A stretch of 64,000 nt of DNA from Auriscalpium vulgare. Its lineage: Eukaryota; Basidiomycota; Agaricomycetes; Russulales; Auriscalpiaceae. Below are positions 11,501 through 21,566 of this stretch, one piece after another (the stretch's first letter is position 1; every line of letters starts with the position of its first letter). The notes under the pieces are model-generated. The model searched no databases and had not been told where the DNA came from. It saw only the letters and a list, made by a program, of their open reading frames with translations. Location: assembly GCA_019915015.1 (NCBI GenBank), contig JAHBBC010000005.1:992001-1056000 (forward strand), given 5' to 3'. Both the position numbers and the translations under genes were made by a program.

Positions 11501-14165
11501 CGCCCTCGCCTCGTAGCCGCCGGATTGCCCCGCCGCGGATATACAGTACGCTTGTTGATCCAGATCCTCCGCGCGCGTCGCCCCTCGTCGCCCCTAACCA
11601 CCGCGGGTTTTCTTCGCAGTTTCGCCGTTGCCTCTGTCGCCGCGGTGCAAATTCGTGTGCCGAGGAATCAACAGTCAACAGGCACGACCCTGCAGAGACG
11701 ACTGGCAGTTCATTAAATCAGGGCCCACGGACATACCTCGCTGCACGCCCGACCCGCGATTTTCTCGCAATATCTAATCAATGCTGGCGAGCTGCGTCGT
11801 TTGTCCGAGGCCCGACGACTCCTTCCGCGCTTTCAAATCTCGCGGCCACGGCCTCGCGGGTTCTCCGATGCAGGTGACGCGGTGCGGGCTGCCCCTCCCC
11901 GGACGTGGGCGAGGTCGCGCACCGATCAAGTTCGCGTCCACACACCACGGCCAACGCGACGGCCTCAGTCCTTTCTCTTGCTCAGTTCCAACGGATCTGC
12001 GCTCACCGAGTATGGCTACCCCACTGTCAAGCGCGAAATGAGCACCCCGAACGCGGTGGGCACGCCCTGCCCGGCTCGCCGTCGTCTCCACAGGGGCCCC
12101 CGCCTGCACGCACGCCAGTCGGAAGTGCGCGCCGGTCGCAGGGCTTGCGCAGTTCGCGCACGATACGCGACATCTGCCGCCTCTTATCTTCCGGGCTGGC
12201 GAGCGAGACACCGCCCGGCTCGCCGTGGTCAGCTGCGCGCGTTGTACGTCCGTTTGACTGCTCGCCACGACCGATGGACCAAGAACCAGCGAACGATTCT
12301 GATCGACGTTTACCTTCGAGCCTTCTAGCCCCAGGCATTGCGCGCCAGCAGAAGACAAGCAACACGACGCATGCTCAATTTGCAATTTGCGGGCGACGGG
12401 GGCGCCCGCCCGCCTCATGCAGCCCAGTTTAGGCAGGCAGGTGCGGCGTGCCCATAGTTTCCCCCAACAATAAGCCTGCTTTCTGATGAGCTGCGGCACG
12501 TTCACCAGCTGCATAAATACACATTCTGTGCTAGATGCTGTACGTGGCGCGATAAGGCTATCCCCAATGAGCACGCGCGCGCGGATCCGTGCAGTGAGCT
12601 GCTTCCATTGACCTTCAGGCAGAGAACGAGTACGACACGGCGACGGCGACCTGGCCCCACATAACCAAGAGGTAATTCGCGCGCAGAGCACGGCGCAGGC
12701 CGACGCAGTTGGGTAACGCGGACGTGATGTGCGCTGCAGCCGGAGATAGCGTGTTAGCAGCGTGGCGGGGTCGGTGCACCCTCTACCCTCCTGCTGTCGG
12801 CCGCCAGTGGGGGCCGGGACGCGGGGGTGGATCAGATGATCAACATCATTAGGCAGGTGCGCCACTCCCTACAGCTCGCGTCGGGCGGTGTAGCTGTTCG
12901 CCACGCGCTGGAACCGTGCGCTCCTAGGATCACGTACGCGCCAGGCCCCCGTGCCGGTGCCAGGACGTAGCGGTCGGTGGGTGTGCGATCCGACAAAGCG
13001 TTCATGTCGCGTAGGTTGTGTAGGCGTGGTAGATTGAATCGACGCGCTGGCGATCGGGCCGATGGATGGCACTGTTCCTTTATGCCTGCCTTTGAGAGGG
13101 GAGAGCGCGAGTGGCACAGGGCCCTGCGTATACGCGTGTCCATCGCGCGCGAAGCGCGGCACCCGAGAAGACAAAAGCAAGTGATGGTGATAGCATCGCA
13201 TGATAGCATCGCAGCCTGGCTTCGCCATCGAGTACGAACGTAGACAACGATGCGTTTGGGAGGTGTTGGTGTAGCTCGGAGAGATCAAGATGATGCAGGG
13301 AGTATACAGGGTGCCGTCGAGTACATAACTGAACGCCATCGCCGCGAATCTGATCGTGATGCGGTACGCGGCGGGTAGCTGTGATGTGTGTACGTGGGGG
13401 AAATGAGGTTGGTGGGAACGCGGCCGGGGGGCTGGCGGGGGCACAGAGTAGGTGTAGTACGCGGGCGCGAGTGGCTCGGGAGAAAGCAACGGCGGAGGGA
13501 GTATGCGAGGCGGGGCGAGGCAGCGGGTGCGCGCGATGACGTTGGCGCCGGACGCCACCGACGTGGTGCCCCACCGCGCGCATGGGCGTCCGACGGTCCC
13601 CGCGCCGGAGAGCCTAAACCGAAGCGGCATCGAGCGCCGGCTGCAGCAGCATGGAGGTCGACGCGGCGCTGGGAACGCGGGCGGTTGAGGATTGGGTCAG
13701 CCGCGTATGTGATCGGGAATGCGGGGAAGCGTCTACTGGGACCATCATCGATGCAGGGGCACGCCCGCCGCCGATGGGCGATGGCAGAAAGTGCGCGCGG
13801 CTCGGCAGGAAGCCGAGCACTAGTGTGCATGGGGAAGCAGCAACTGCGAGGTAGTCAAGGGTAGTAAGGGCAGATGATTGCCGCGTTGTCTAGGTAAAGG
13901 TCGGGCTGCGGCGACGGGCGGAAAGCGACGAGGGTGCGCACATGGTGGACGGAAGGGTGGCGGAACTGGGAAGCTTGCAGGAGCGCGCCGTGGCGGGTGG
14001 CGGGCGAGGACGGACGGGCGTGTAGGATTCGGAGGCGGCGAGGTGCGATTGGCACGGCAGAGGTGAGGCGAGGCGGATGACTCATCGGCATCGTAGCCAG
14101 AAACCCCGAGATCCCATCGTGGCCCCCCAGCTCGGCGCCCTGCCTGCACGCGCCCCCTGCACATG
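8502..14165. other. GC-rich gene-poor block with no firm gene
   Basis: About 5.7 kb separates AP-2 mu from the gene at 14.27 kb. Many long ORFs occur here on both strands, but they are Arg/Pro/Ser/Ala-rich, lie in mutually overlapping frames, and show no domain I recognise; high GC content alone makes such ORFs. Two minus-strand segments look more protein-like. One, about 8895-9160, is stop-free and contains ALVEAREYMQELGWQ. The other is an acidic segment at 11089-11333, listed separately. The 8502 end must hold the AP-2 mu promoter and the 14165 end the promoter of the next gene. I see no transposase, reverse transcriptase, terminal repeat or tRNA in it. Confidence 0.5.
11089..11333 (-). CDS. 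Possible acidic terminal exon, unrecognised
   Basis: A minus-strand frame stays open for about 80 codons from a plausible acceptor (ATAAG at about 11334-11338) to a TGA at 11089-11091. Its product is acidic and Ser/Asp/Glu-rich, with stretches such as VDSDQFTDELGYAIL and SSAESADEGDADP. Such composition is unlike the Arg/Pro-rich noise ORFs around it and would suit a disordered C-terminal tail. I could not find a convincing upstream exon with a start codon, nor any known domain. It may be the end of an unpredicted gene, a decayed gene or chance. Confidence 0.25.
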
Positions 14166-14172
14166 TATAAAT
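14166..14172 (+). promoter_or_regulatory. TATA box
   Basis: TATAAAT lies 97 bp upstream of the ATG at 14269, in a CT-rich leader. Together with the extreme codon bias of the gene it suggests a strong, focused core promoter. It is a sequence call only; no start site is known. Confidence 0.55.
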
Positions 14173-14206
14173 CCAACCCTCCTCGCCGCTCATCCCCCCG
14201 ACTCAC

Positions 14207-14236
14207 CCCCGTCCCCGTCCCCGTCCCCGTCCCCGT
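14207..14236 (+). repeat. Hexanucleotide microsatellite CCCCGT x5
   Basis: Five perfect tandem copies of CCCCGT lie between the TATA box and the ATG of the gene at 14269. They form a pyrimidine-rich 5' leader on the coding strand. Repeat number could vary between strains and change leader length without touching the protein. Confidence 0.9.
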
Positions 14237-14268
14237 CCCTCGAGCCACTCGCCCCCGTCCCCCTCGCA

Positions 14269-15022
14269 ATGTCCCCCACCTTCCAGTACGACCTCCCCAT
14301 GCGCCGCTCCATCTCCCCGCCCGCCCGCAAGCGCTACTCCCAACACTCAAAGGCCGCAGACGTCTCGCGCCTCCTCGACCCATCCTACCTCTCCTCGTCC
14401 GCATCCTCCTCCCCCACATCCGTCTACGTCGACCACCACGGCGACCTCCACGACCCAGACTACCGCGACTTCCCCGCCGTCACCACACACCGCCGCCCCG
14501 CATGGGAGCGCGCAGGCAACCACAGCGACGACGACGACGCGTCCGATGACGAGCTCACCGAGATCCCAGACGACCGCACGCGTCTCCACCCCTCCCCGCG
14601 CGAACGCCGACGCGCCCGCTACTCCGCCATCGACACCCCCACCTACCCCACCTACAGCCAGAGCCCCTTCGAGGAGCCCGTCGCCGTCATTGCCCCCGTC
14701 CCCTCCGAGAAGCAACGCCGTCGCAAACTCCGCACCAAGGCCCACGAGCCCGCGTGGCTCCCGGAGGAGGACGTCGACGAGCAGTCGCACGTCTTCACCG
14801 CAGAGCCCAAGGAGGAGTACGTGCCCACGCGCAGCGACCAGCATGAGTGGACGTGAGTCGCCTTCTCCTGCTCTGGTGGAGCATGCATGCTGACTGCCTT
14901 GCGCCTTGTTCAGTCCCACCTGCGGTCAGCAGTTCCGCCGCCAGTGGCAGGCGCTCACCCTCGGCCTGCGCTTCAGCATATTCCGCGCGCAGCGCAAGGT
15001 GCGGCGCAAGGTCGGCATCTAG
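14269..15022 (+). CDS. Small basic/acidic protein of unknown function, strongly codon-biased
   Basis: Two exons (14269-14852 and 14914-15022), joined over a 61-nt GTGAGT...CAG intron, give 230 residues. I recognise no domain. The N-terminal half is Ser/Pro-rich (MSPTFQYDLPMRRSISPPAR, then a Ser run before TSVYVDHHGDLHD). It is followed by an acidic patch (SDDDDASDDELTEIPDD) and a basic C-terminus (FRRQWQALTLGL then FRAQRKVRRKVGI). Third codon positions are almost all C or G, far more biased than in neighbouring genes, which usually marks high expression. A TATA box and CT-rich leader precede it. The ATG chosen is the first after the repeat leader that opens this bias; an in-frame ATG at 14077 lies upstream of the TATA box and is unlikely. 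It sits alone in the gene-poor block. Confidence 0.75.
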
Positions 15023-18000
15023 CCTGAGCTGTGTGCCCCCGCCGAACGAAGCCCACCACACCACCCGGTGTCGCACCATTGGCCTCCACTGCCGACCCCG
15101 CGCACGCGCGCGACTGGGCTGCGCGACATGGTCGCCGCGGCTTGTCCGCCTGCCGCCTGCTGCCTGCTTCATATACCACACACGCTGTTCGCCATACCCA
15201 CTCCCCCCTTCCTGAGACCGACCCTCGCAAGCACCCACCCCCCCAATCGACAACCCGGCACACACGGACACAGTCCCTGCCGGCTCTGCGCGCTGCACGC
15301 GCGATGCTATCTGTGATCATCCATATGTTTACGCTATCTACCAGTCTCGGGATCTTTCCGTACGTATTCGGACCTTGCACGCACGCACGTACTGTAGGAT
15401 GACGTCGTGCTCGTACGATGATGCTTCAATGCCACGATTTACGACGAATATCGACTGTGTGAGTCCGAGGTGTCCGAGTGTGTCCCATTTTGGAGTCAAT
15501 GCAAGAGTCTTGCAATGACGCAGGCAAAGTACTCCACATCGTATAGGCAGTTGTCGACGTAGGTGGCTTTGCACGGCGTGCGTCCACGTCGCCCGACCGC
15601 GTTCCCCCCGGCGCGGGACCCGGTTCCCCTTCATCATGCCACGCACGCCGTCCCCGGATGACGCGGCCCCACGCTCATATCTTCCCATCCATACGATAGC
15701 ACTGCACGAGCCGCTATCTCGCGCCCGCTGCCCCGCTGCCCCGCACAAATCGAGAAGAGAACGACATCGGATTATCGCTAGCTCGCGCGCCACCCGGGCC
15801 GCATTTGTTCGAGATAGAGCGCAATGGCGCCGCGAGGCTTTCCATCGGGACGCCCGTTCCGCGGCACGTCGGCGACTAGCGCGCAACGTGCCGCGTCGAC
15901 CCTGCAGAACCACATCGGCGTGCGGGCCTGTGCAGCTGTGCCCCCCGCACTCGCGCAGTGTTCTAAACTCGCGCACCCGCAAGCAATATGGCCTTCTCGG
16001 GCGTGTCGCATCTGCGTGCAGCGACGTACGCCGTGGGGGTGGGTGGCCCTTCCGTCGCGTCCCGCTCTCCTGACGTGCCCGCGGCCAGAGCAACCCGCCT
16101 GCCTCCCATCAGCGCGGCCGAATAAATCCCATACGGCATGCCTCCGTGCAAATCCCACTGCTCCCGCGTTCTCCAGAGGCGCTGCGGCCCCAGGCCAGCA
16201 GGCTGTGTGGACGCGGCGCACCGTCGCCGTACCGTCGCGGCTCGCGCACTGGGAGGACCTCGCCGGGGTGGCCATGGTTCGAGGTGCGAGGTGGTGGCGA
16301 GGTGGCAGCCATGCGGTGCACGGTGCTGCGCGCGCCGGATCAACAGGCCACAGGCAACAGGGCACGTTCTTCCCTAATTGCTTAATCGTGCGTAGCAAGT
16401 ATATATGAGGCACTGCACGGAGGTAGCTCCCCCGCGTGTACATGCTATGCTGCGCATGCAGCTGTGCGAGTCAACATTCCGTATCTATACAGTAAGCAAC
16501 TCGCGAGCATCGGAATAAACGCAATGTCAGCACACCTGGCTGATATATTATGGTGAGGCTACAGTAGATAGCAAGCGGCGCCCGATGCGCAGCGCGCGGT
16601 TGCGTTGCGCGGGCCAGGGTCTCGGGCGGCGGGAATAATATTTGATGCTGCGCGAATCTGCGATGTTGTGGACATAGTGTCGTCCCGACGGCTTGTGCGC
16701 ACGATTGCCGACGGCCTGATTTCCAGCACCCACCGCCGCTGCGACTCCGACGGCCTTGTCTTGTGCTCGCCAACGCGGTGCGATCCCAGCGCACGACGCG
16801 CACATCCCGAGGTGAGACATGCGAGGAGCAAAACGGAGAGCGTCTTGGTATGACGGTATGACGCTGTCTTGTCTCCCGGCGGCACGGATGCATGTGAGAC
16901 CACAACGACACAAGCGGCCTAGGCAAGACAGCCCCACATGCCCAGCATGCAGACAACGTGCATACTAGACACAGACACATAGTACAAGAGGCAAGAGCGC
17001 ACACAAGAGGAGACATCGCGCCACATCGCGCCTTGGCTGCAGGGCACGATCCCGCGCGTCCGAATATGGGCGTGTCGGGCGCGCTGGCGCGACCATCGCA
17101 GTCTCGCCTCACGCGCCTCACGCGCACGCCTCAGGAGACCAGCCGGAAAGGAGCTTGCGTTGTGCGGTTTCCAGAAACCGGCGATGGCGCACCCGCCGCT
17201 GGATGCCGCATGCGGGTAGTCAGGCGGTACGGCAGCGCGCGTCCATCGTGGGCTTGCGATACGGTCGGGTTTTCTTGTGGATGGCGCCGAAAGTGCAGAG
17301 GGGGCCGGGTGAGGAGGCAGGAGAGAGGGGCCGACGCACGAGCGAATCGGCGCGCGGCGCTGACGTGCTGGGACGAGGCGGCCCTCCTCGCGAGGCGCGT
17401 TACGCGCTTGCACAAGGACGCTCAGGAAGTGCGCAAGCACTCTTCTTGTCCTCTTCCTGAGCCTGGAGGCGCGCGAGGCGCGCCTCGCGCGAGATCGACG
17501 AGGCAGACTTCTCGGCCGATGCCCTGGCGCTGGACCCACCTGTGAGCGACATCTGCACGCCCATTCGTCAAGGACGGTCTTCCAGAGGGCGGCGTGGCAT
17601 GCTCCGGTACAGTCATCGCGAGTCGTAGATAGCGCGCGATGCGTGGCTCACTTGTTGGCGCTGACGAAGTGGCCGGATCGTGTCATTGTCAGCGAAGGAC
17701 TGATCCCAGCGCTTAAGAGGATGACCGTAGGCCGCGTAAGCCAAGCCTCGCCGCCAGCAATATCTCTCCAGCTGATTGAGCAAGTGGGTGCCCGCGGTTG
17801 CTCAGACGGTGTGTCAGCGTGGGTGCCCCGCCGCGCCCGCCAGCGCGTCTGTACATCTGGCAACCCACGAGCATGCTCGCGTGGGCGTCCAGCGAGGAGA
17901 TGCCATCGCAGGATCCGACGCGCCAGCTGGCGCGTGAGTGCGCGGCCTCCGCACCACGACGAATAGGAGGGTGGCACACAGGAGAATATCCGCGCGTATT

Positions 18001-18604
18001 CACGGACCTCGGGATAGGCTGGGGAAACGACGCTGCCCGTGCGCGGGCATGTGCTTCGAAGGCTGGGTAAATACGCACCGTGCGCTGGATGCCGCACGTC
18101 TGGAAGGGCGCGCAGAAGGTCAGATGAAGGTTTTGGGTTCGAGGAGATGTTCTGCGCTGATTTTCTGGATAGTCAATTCGGAGCATGGGTCTGCAGACGC
18201 GTTGTGGACAAAAGGACAGCAACTCAAGCGGACCAAGATCAGATCAGTGAGATAAGATTGCATCAGGCCTGCCCGCGTGCCCCGCGGCGCTGTGCCCTGC
18301 TGTGCCTCACCTCGAGTGTCGCTGCTCGGATGTGCACGGCTCGGAGTCTCGGACGTATCCTCTCTCAAAAATTTCCTATCTCAATTTGAGCGCAGGATCT
18401 CCATCAGGCACTTATTCTGCGCCGCAGATGCTAAGAATCTGATCGTTGCGCATTCTGGAAATAATTTTCTGCAACTCGAGTCAGATGGAACAACTAACTC
18501 CATCCGATCGTGAGTTTAGATGCAGTCGTGGAGGTGTTGCTCGACAGGGTGGCTTTGATCGCGCATAAAAGGAGAGAGGTGACCACATCAGAGGAAAACG
18601 ATTG
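15023..18604. other. GC-rich gene-poor block
   Basis: About 3.6 kb between the 14.3-kb gene and the first tRNA-Asn. As in the 8.5-14.2 kb block, long ORFs overlap on both strands and are Arg/Ala/Pro-rich without recognisable domains. It includes a perfect 22-bp GC palindrome at 17470-17491. I cannot support a gene, mobile element or RNA here. Confidence 0.5.
17470..17491. repeat. Perfect 22-bp GC palindrome
   Basis: Each strand reads CGCGCGAGGCG followed by its own reverse complement, with a GGCGCGCC core at 17477-17484. There is no spacer, so it is a poor hairpin terminator, and no gene abuts it. Such palindromes can arise by chance in GC-rich DNA. Confidence 0.85.
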
Positions 18605-18683
18605 CTGCCCCAGTGAGGCTCGAACTCACGACCTTCCGATGTCAGTAACAGTCGGACGCTGTAACCAACTCAGCCATGGGGCA
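18605..18683 (-). tRNA. tRNA-Asn (GTT) with 5-nt intron
   Basis: The 79-nt sequence folds as a cloverleaf: acceptor stem TGCCCCA/TGGGGCA, T8 G9, D arm GCTG/CAGC, anticodon stem TCCGA/TCGGA, and T arm GTGAG-TTCGAGC-CTCAC. It ends in discriminator G73, as in yeast tRNA-Asn. The anticodon is GTT. Five extra bases (CTGAC, 18645-18641) sit between positions 37 and 38, where nuclear tRNA introns lie; removing them gives the standard 74 nt. A- and B-box promoters are intact, and TTTT follows within about 10 nt (18598-18595). The sequence is identical to the copy at 20408-20486, in the opposite orientation. Confidence 0.93.
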
Positions 18684-18948
18684 CCTGGAATCGTCTCGAT
18701 CCGCACCCTTATATTTGCAATCAACCGTAGGCCAAGCGTATTACTGGACCTGCACTCGTTCACCATTTTTTGATGTCCATAGGCCTCAGACGCAGTGTCC
18801 TGATGTCATTCGAATTTGAAGCCGTGATGGTTGCCAGCACTTGACCATGGTCACGTGGACAGTGAAACGCAGCTTCAACTTGCGCTTGCCACAGCGGCAG
18901 CGTCTCTTTGCCACCATCTCCCCCTTACAAGTACCAGGTCCAACTCTT

Positions 18949-20307
18949 ATGGCATCTCGCGTGGTTAACTTTGGGGCCGGGCCGTCTGCCCTGCCGCAGT
19001 CTGTGTTGGAGGAGGCGGCGCAAGGGCTTTTGGACTTCAATGGGACAGGCATCGGGATCGCAGAAATATCCCATCGATCCAAGGAGTTCACCTCCTTCAT
19101 CACAACCCTAGAGTCGCACATTCGCACGCAACTCGACGTGCCCCCCACACACTCCATCCTCTTCACCCAAGGAGGCGGGTCCGCCCAATTCTCCGCCATA
19201 ACATTGAACCTCCTCGCGCGCCATCGTCTGCTCTATCCCCAGCTCAGCGATGACGAGCGCATTCTCGACTATGTGGTCACAGGTTCCTGGAGCAAGAAGG
19301 CTGCCGAGGAAGCGCGGCGGCTTGGGGGCGGTCGAGTCAATATCGCTCTGGACTCGCGGAAGTACTCCAAGGACGGCAAGTCTTTCGACAATATCCCGCC
19401 CCACAGCGAATATGCCTTTTCCAATGATCCCGCACTCATCTACTACTGTGAGAATGAGACCGTGGATGGGGTCGAGTTCTCGCACGACGACACCGCGCCA
19501 ACCGCCTTCCCATATCATCTTGTCCAGAAGGGCGGCCTACTTCCCCTCGTCGCCGACTATTCCTCTTCGTTCATGAGCCGGCCCATTCCCCATCTTTCCG
19601 AACACGCCGTCATTTTCGCCGGCGCGCAGAAAAATATCGGACCCGCCGGACTAACCATCCTAATCGTACGGCAGGACTGCATTGTCGATGTGGACGCCGC
19701 CGCAAAACTGGGTGCTATGCCTGTCCCATTGACCATGTCGTACAAGACGCACTTCGATAGTAAGAGTCTTTACAACACCCCGTCGGTGCTTGCCATCTAC
19801 ATTGCCGGCCTCGTCCTCGCACGGTCTTCCGAGTTGGGTGGGCTGCAGTACTATGAGGAGCTCAACAAGAGAAAGGCGGAGAAGGTGTACGCAGTGGTGT
19901 TGAAGGGTGAAGAGCATGGTGTTCTTCAGCGCAAAGTCCAGCCGGGATCGGCTAGTTGGATGAACGCAGTGTTCACTGTGTTGGGCGACGGTGCAGAGCA
20001 GAGGTTCTTGGAAGGCGCGGAGAAGGAAGGTATGAAGGGCCTGAAAGGACATCGGTGAGTCATACATGCATGATACCTCCTTGGTTCGCTTTGCTTAACC
20101 AGGGCCCGCCGGCTACACTAGCTCAGTTGGAGGTGAGCACTAGCTATCCCTGCGCTACATTGTTGTGATGTCACCTGAACTCGTGTTTCTACTGCAGGCA
20201 TCCGCGTCTCCCTGTATAATGCCGTCACAGAGGCAGATGTGGACAGGCTGATAGCCTATATCGAAGGCTTCATCGCTACTGAGTCCGCGAAGAAGGAGCA
20301 GTCCTAG
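18949..20307 (+). CDS. SER1: Phosphoserine aminotransferase
   Basis: This PLP enzyme makes 3-phosphoserine from 3-phosphohydroxypyruvate in serine synthesis. From the ATG at 18949 the protein starts VVNFGAGPSALPQSVLEEA, as in Ser1/SerC. It contains GIAEISHRSKEF, FTQGGGSAQFSA and the Lys-containing block GAQKNIGPAG, where Lys forms the internal aldimine. Three exons (18949-20054, 20122-20132 and 20198-20307) give 408 aa. The 11-nt middle exon is needed to build the conserved GLKGHRSVGGIR. An in-frame ATG at 18847 would add 34 residues rich in Arg and Ser; this could be a mitochondrial presequence, but the shorter start matches the family. Identical tRNA-Asn genes flank the gene in opposite orientation. 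Confidence 0.94.
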
Positions 20308-20407
20308 TCGCCTAGCACATGCATGTCGGGATGTAGAATAGTCCATACATCCAGTCCACGCATGGTGTATGCTAGTAGTAGATGCATGGACGAGGGTTGT
20401 AGATATG

Positions 20408-20486
20408 TGCCCCATGGCTGAGTTGGTTACAGCGTCCGACTGTTACTGACATCGGAAGGTCGTGAGTTCGAGCCTCACTGGGGCAG
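20408..20486 (+). tRNA. tRNA-Asn (GTT) with 5-nt intron, second copy
   Basis: This copy is base-for-base identical over 79 nt to the one at 18605-18683 but on the opposite strand. The anticodon GTT is at 20442-20444 and the 5-nt intron CTGAC at 20446-20450, next to A37. A TTTT terminator starts at 20494. Flanking bases are not shared with the other copy, so identity stops at the gene ends. That points to selection or gene conversion rather than a very recent large duplication. Confidence 0.93.
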
Positions 20487-20573
20487 CGTCGCCTTTTGCC
20501 ATCTATCTCCTGCCGTTCATCGTTGACTATAATTGTTCTTTTTCGTCACTTTGTGCAGTGAACATCCATTGGC

Positions 20574-21518
20574 ATGGCTAAGAAGACTCGTGCTATCCCG
20601 CCTTCCCAAACTGTGGTTGCGAAACCTCCGGTCATCTTTCCAGACCTGAGCTCCAAGCAGGAGGTCCACACTCAGGTCCTCCTGGAAGACCAAATCTTGT
20701 TGTTTGATGTTCGTCCGATCCACCATTTGCTAAACTATCTATGTCTTTGGCTGGTTTGCCTCTTCGCTGAGCCAAAACCATACAGGGATTTTTCTCTGGA
20801 GAAGAATGCAAGGATTTCGTGCAGTTCATCGACGGGCAGCCTCTCGAGCTCACCCCGCCGAAGAAGCGGGGCGAAGCTGATCGAGTCAATCGTCTGCGTC
20901 TCTTCCTTCCTGGCGGAAAGTCTGTATTTATCTCTATCACCGCCCACCAGATCGCATTTCCATCAAATCGACTGCGTTCGCTTCTCGTCTGTTCGACGTT
21001 CTGCGCCCACATCTGCCTCCCTTCCCGTATCCCGCCTCGAAGAAGCGGTCAAATTCGACTGCCCGCCCTGCTCATTCGCTCAATTCCAATATACGGATGT
21101 ACAAGTATACGCCCTCGCAACACTTTGGGCAGCATTACGATGACTCTGTGCGTGATACGGAGACTGGGGCCACATCCGAGTGGACGCTGCTCGTGTATTT
21201 GACCGGCGCGGAGGATGGAGTCAAGGGCGGTGAGGTGGGATCAGACATAATTTGTATGCTTTTCGACGCGCTGTCTAACACCGATCTAGACTATATTCTA
21301 CACAAACGAAAAGGGCAAGGCGTCGTCAGCTGTCGTGGCACCGTTGACAAGAGGTACAGCCCTGCTACACCGGTTCGTATCATATACACGAGCAGTTTGC
21401 ACATATATCTCACCAGCGAATCCTCAGTCACGGTCACGAATGCCTCCTTCACGAAGGGTCGAAGGTCCTGGGCGGGACAAAATACGTTCTCCGCTCCGAC
21501 GTGATGTTCATGTCCTAG
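20574..21518 (+). CDS. Prolyl 4-hydroxylase-like 2-oxoglutarate/Fe(II) oxygenase
   Basis: This is a small non-haem iron dioxygenase of the P4H-alpha type, which hydroxylates a protein or small substrate using 2-oxoglutarate. Spliced blocks are LLFDGFFSGEECKDFVQFI, ADRVNHRISI, LPPFPYPAS and YTPSQHFGQHYDDS, where H..D are the first iron ligands. Then come TIFYTNEKGK, and LLHRHGHECLLHEGS followed by GTKYVLRSDVMF, with the distal His and the basic residue for 2-oxoglutarate. At least four introns are required (for example after LLFD, after RVN, after the GGE block and after LLHR). No signal peptide is evident, so it is probably cytosolic or nuclear. Its stop lies 48 bp from the stop of the convergent Rrp3 gene. 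The substrate cannot be told. Confidence 0.85.
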
Positions 21519-21566
21519 ACTCGGGCAGCTGTGTAGATTTTGGTAGCACAGGCATACTCAATTATG

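Noticed and set aside
11774..12865. A 363-codon minus-strand ORF
   Set aside because: Composition is Arg/Ala-rich, no recognisable motif, and three plus-strand ORFs of 86-175 codons cover the same DNA.
12869..13864. Several overlapping 150-250 codon ORFs on both strands
   Set aside because: No frame stands out in codon use or homology; not supported as genes.
14077..14268. Upstream in-frame extension of the 14.3-kb gene
   Set aside because: It would start before the TATA box and translate the CCCCGT repeat; the ATG at 14269 fits promoter position and codon bias better.
15338..18389. Long ORFs on both strands between the 14.3-kb gene and the tRNA
   Set aside because: Arg/Ala/Pro-rich, mutually overlapping, no splice-supported conserved block.
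18847..18948. Longer SER1 start
   Set aside because: Adds 34 residues not seen at the family N-terminus; kept as a possible mitochondrial form but not chosen.
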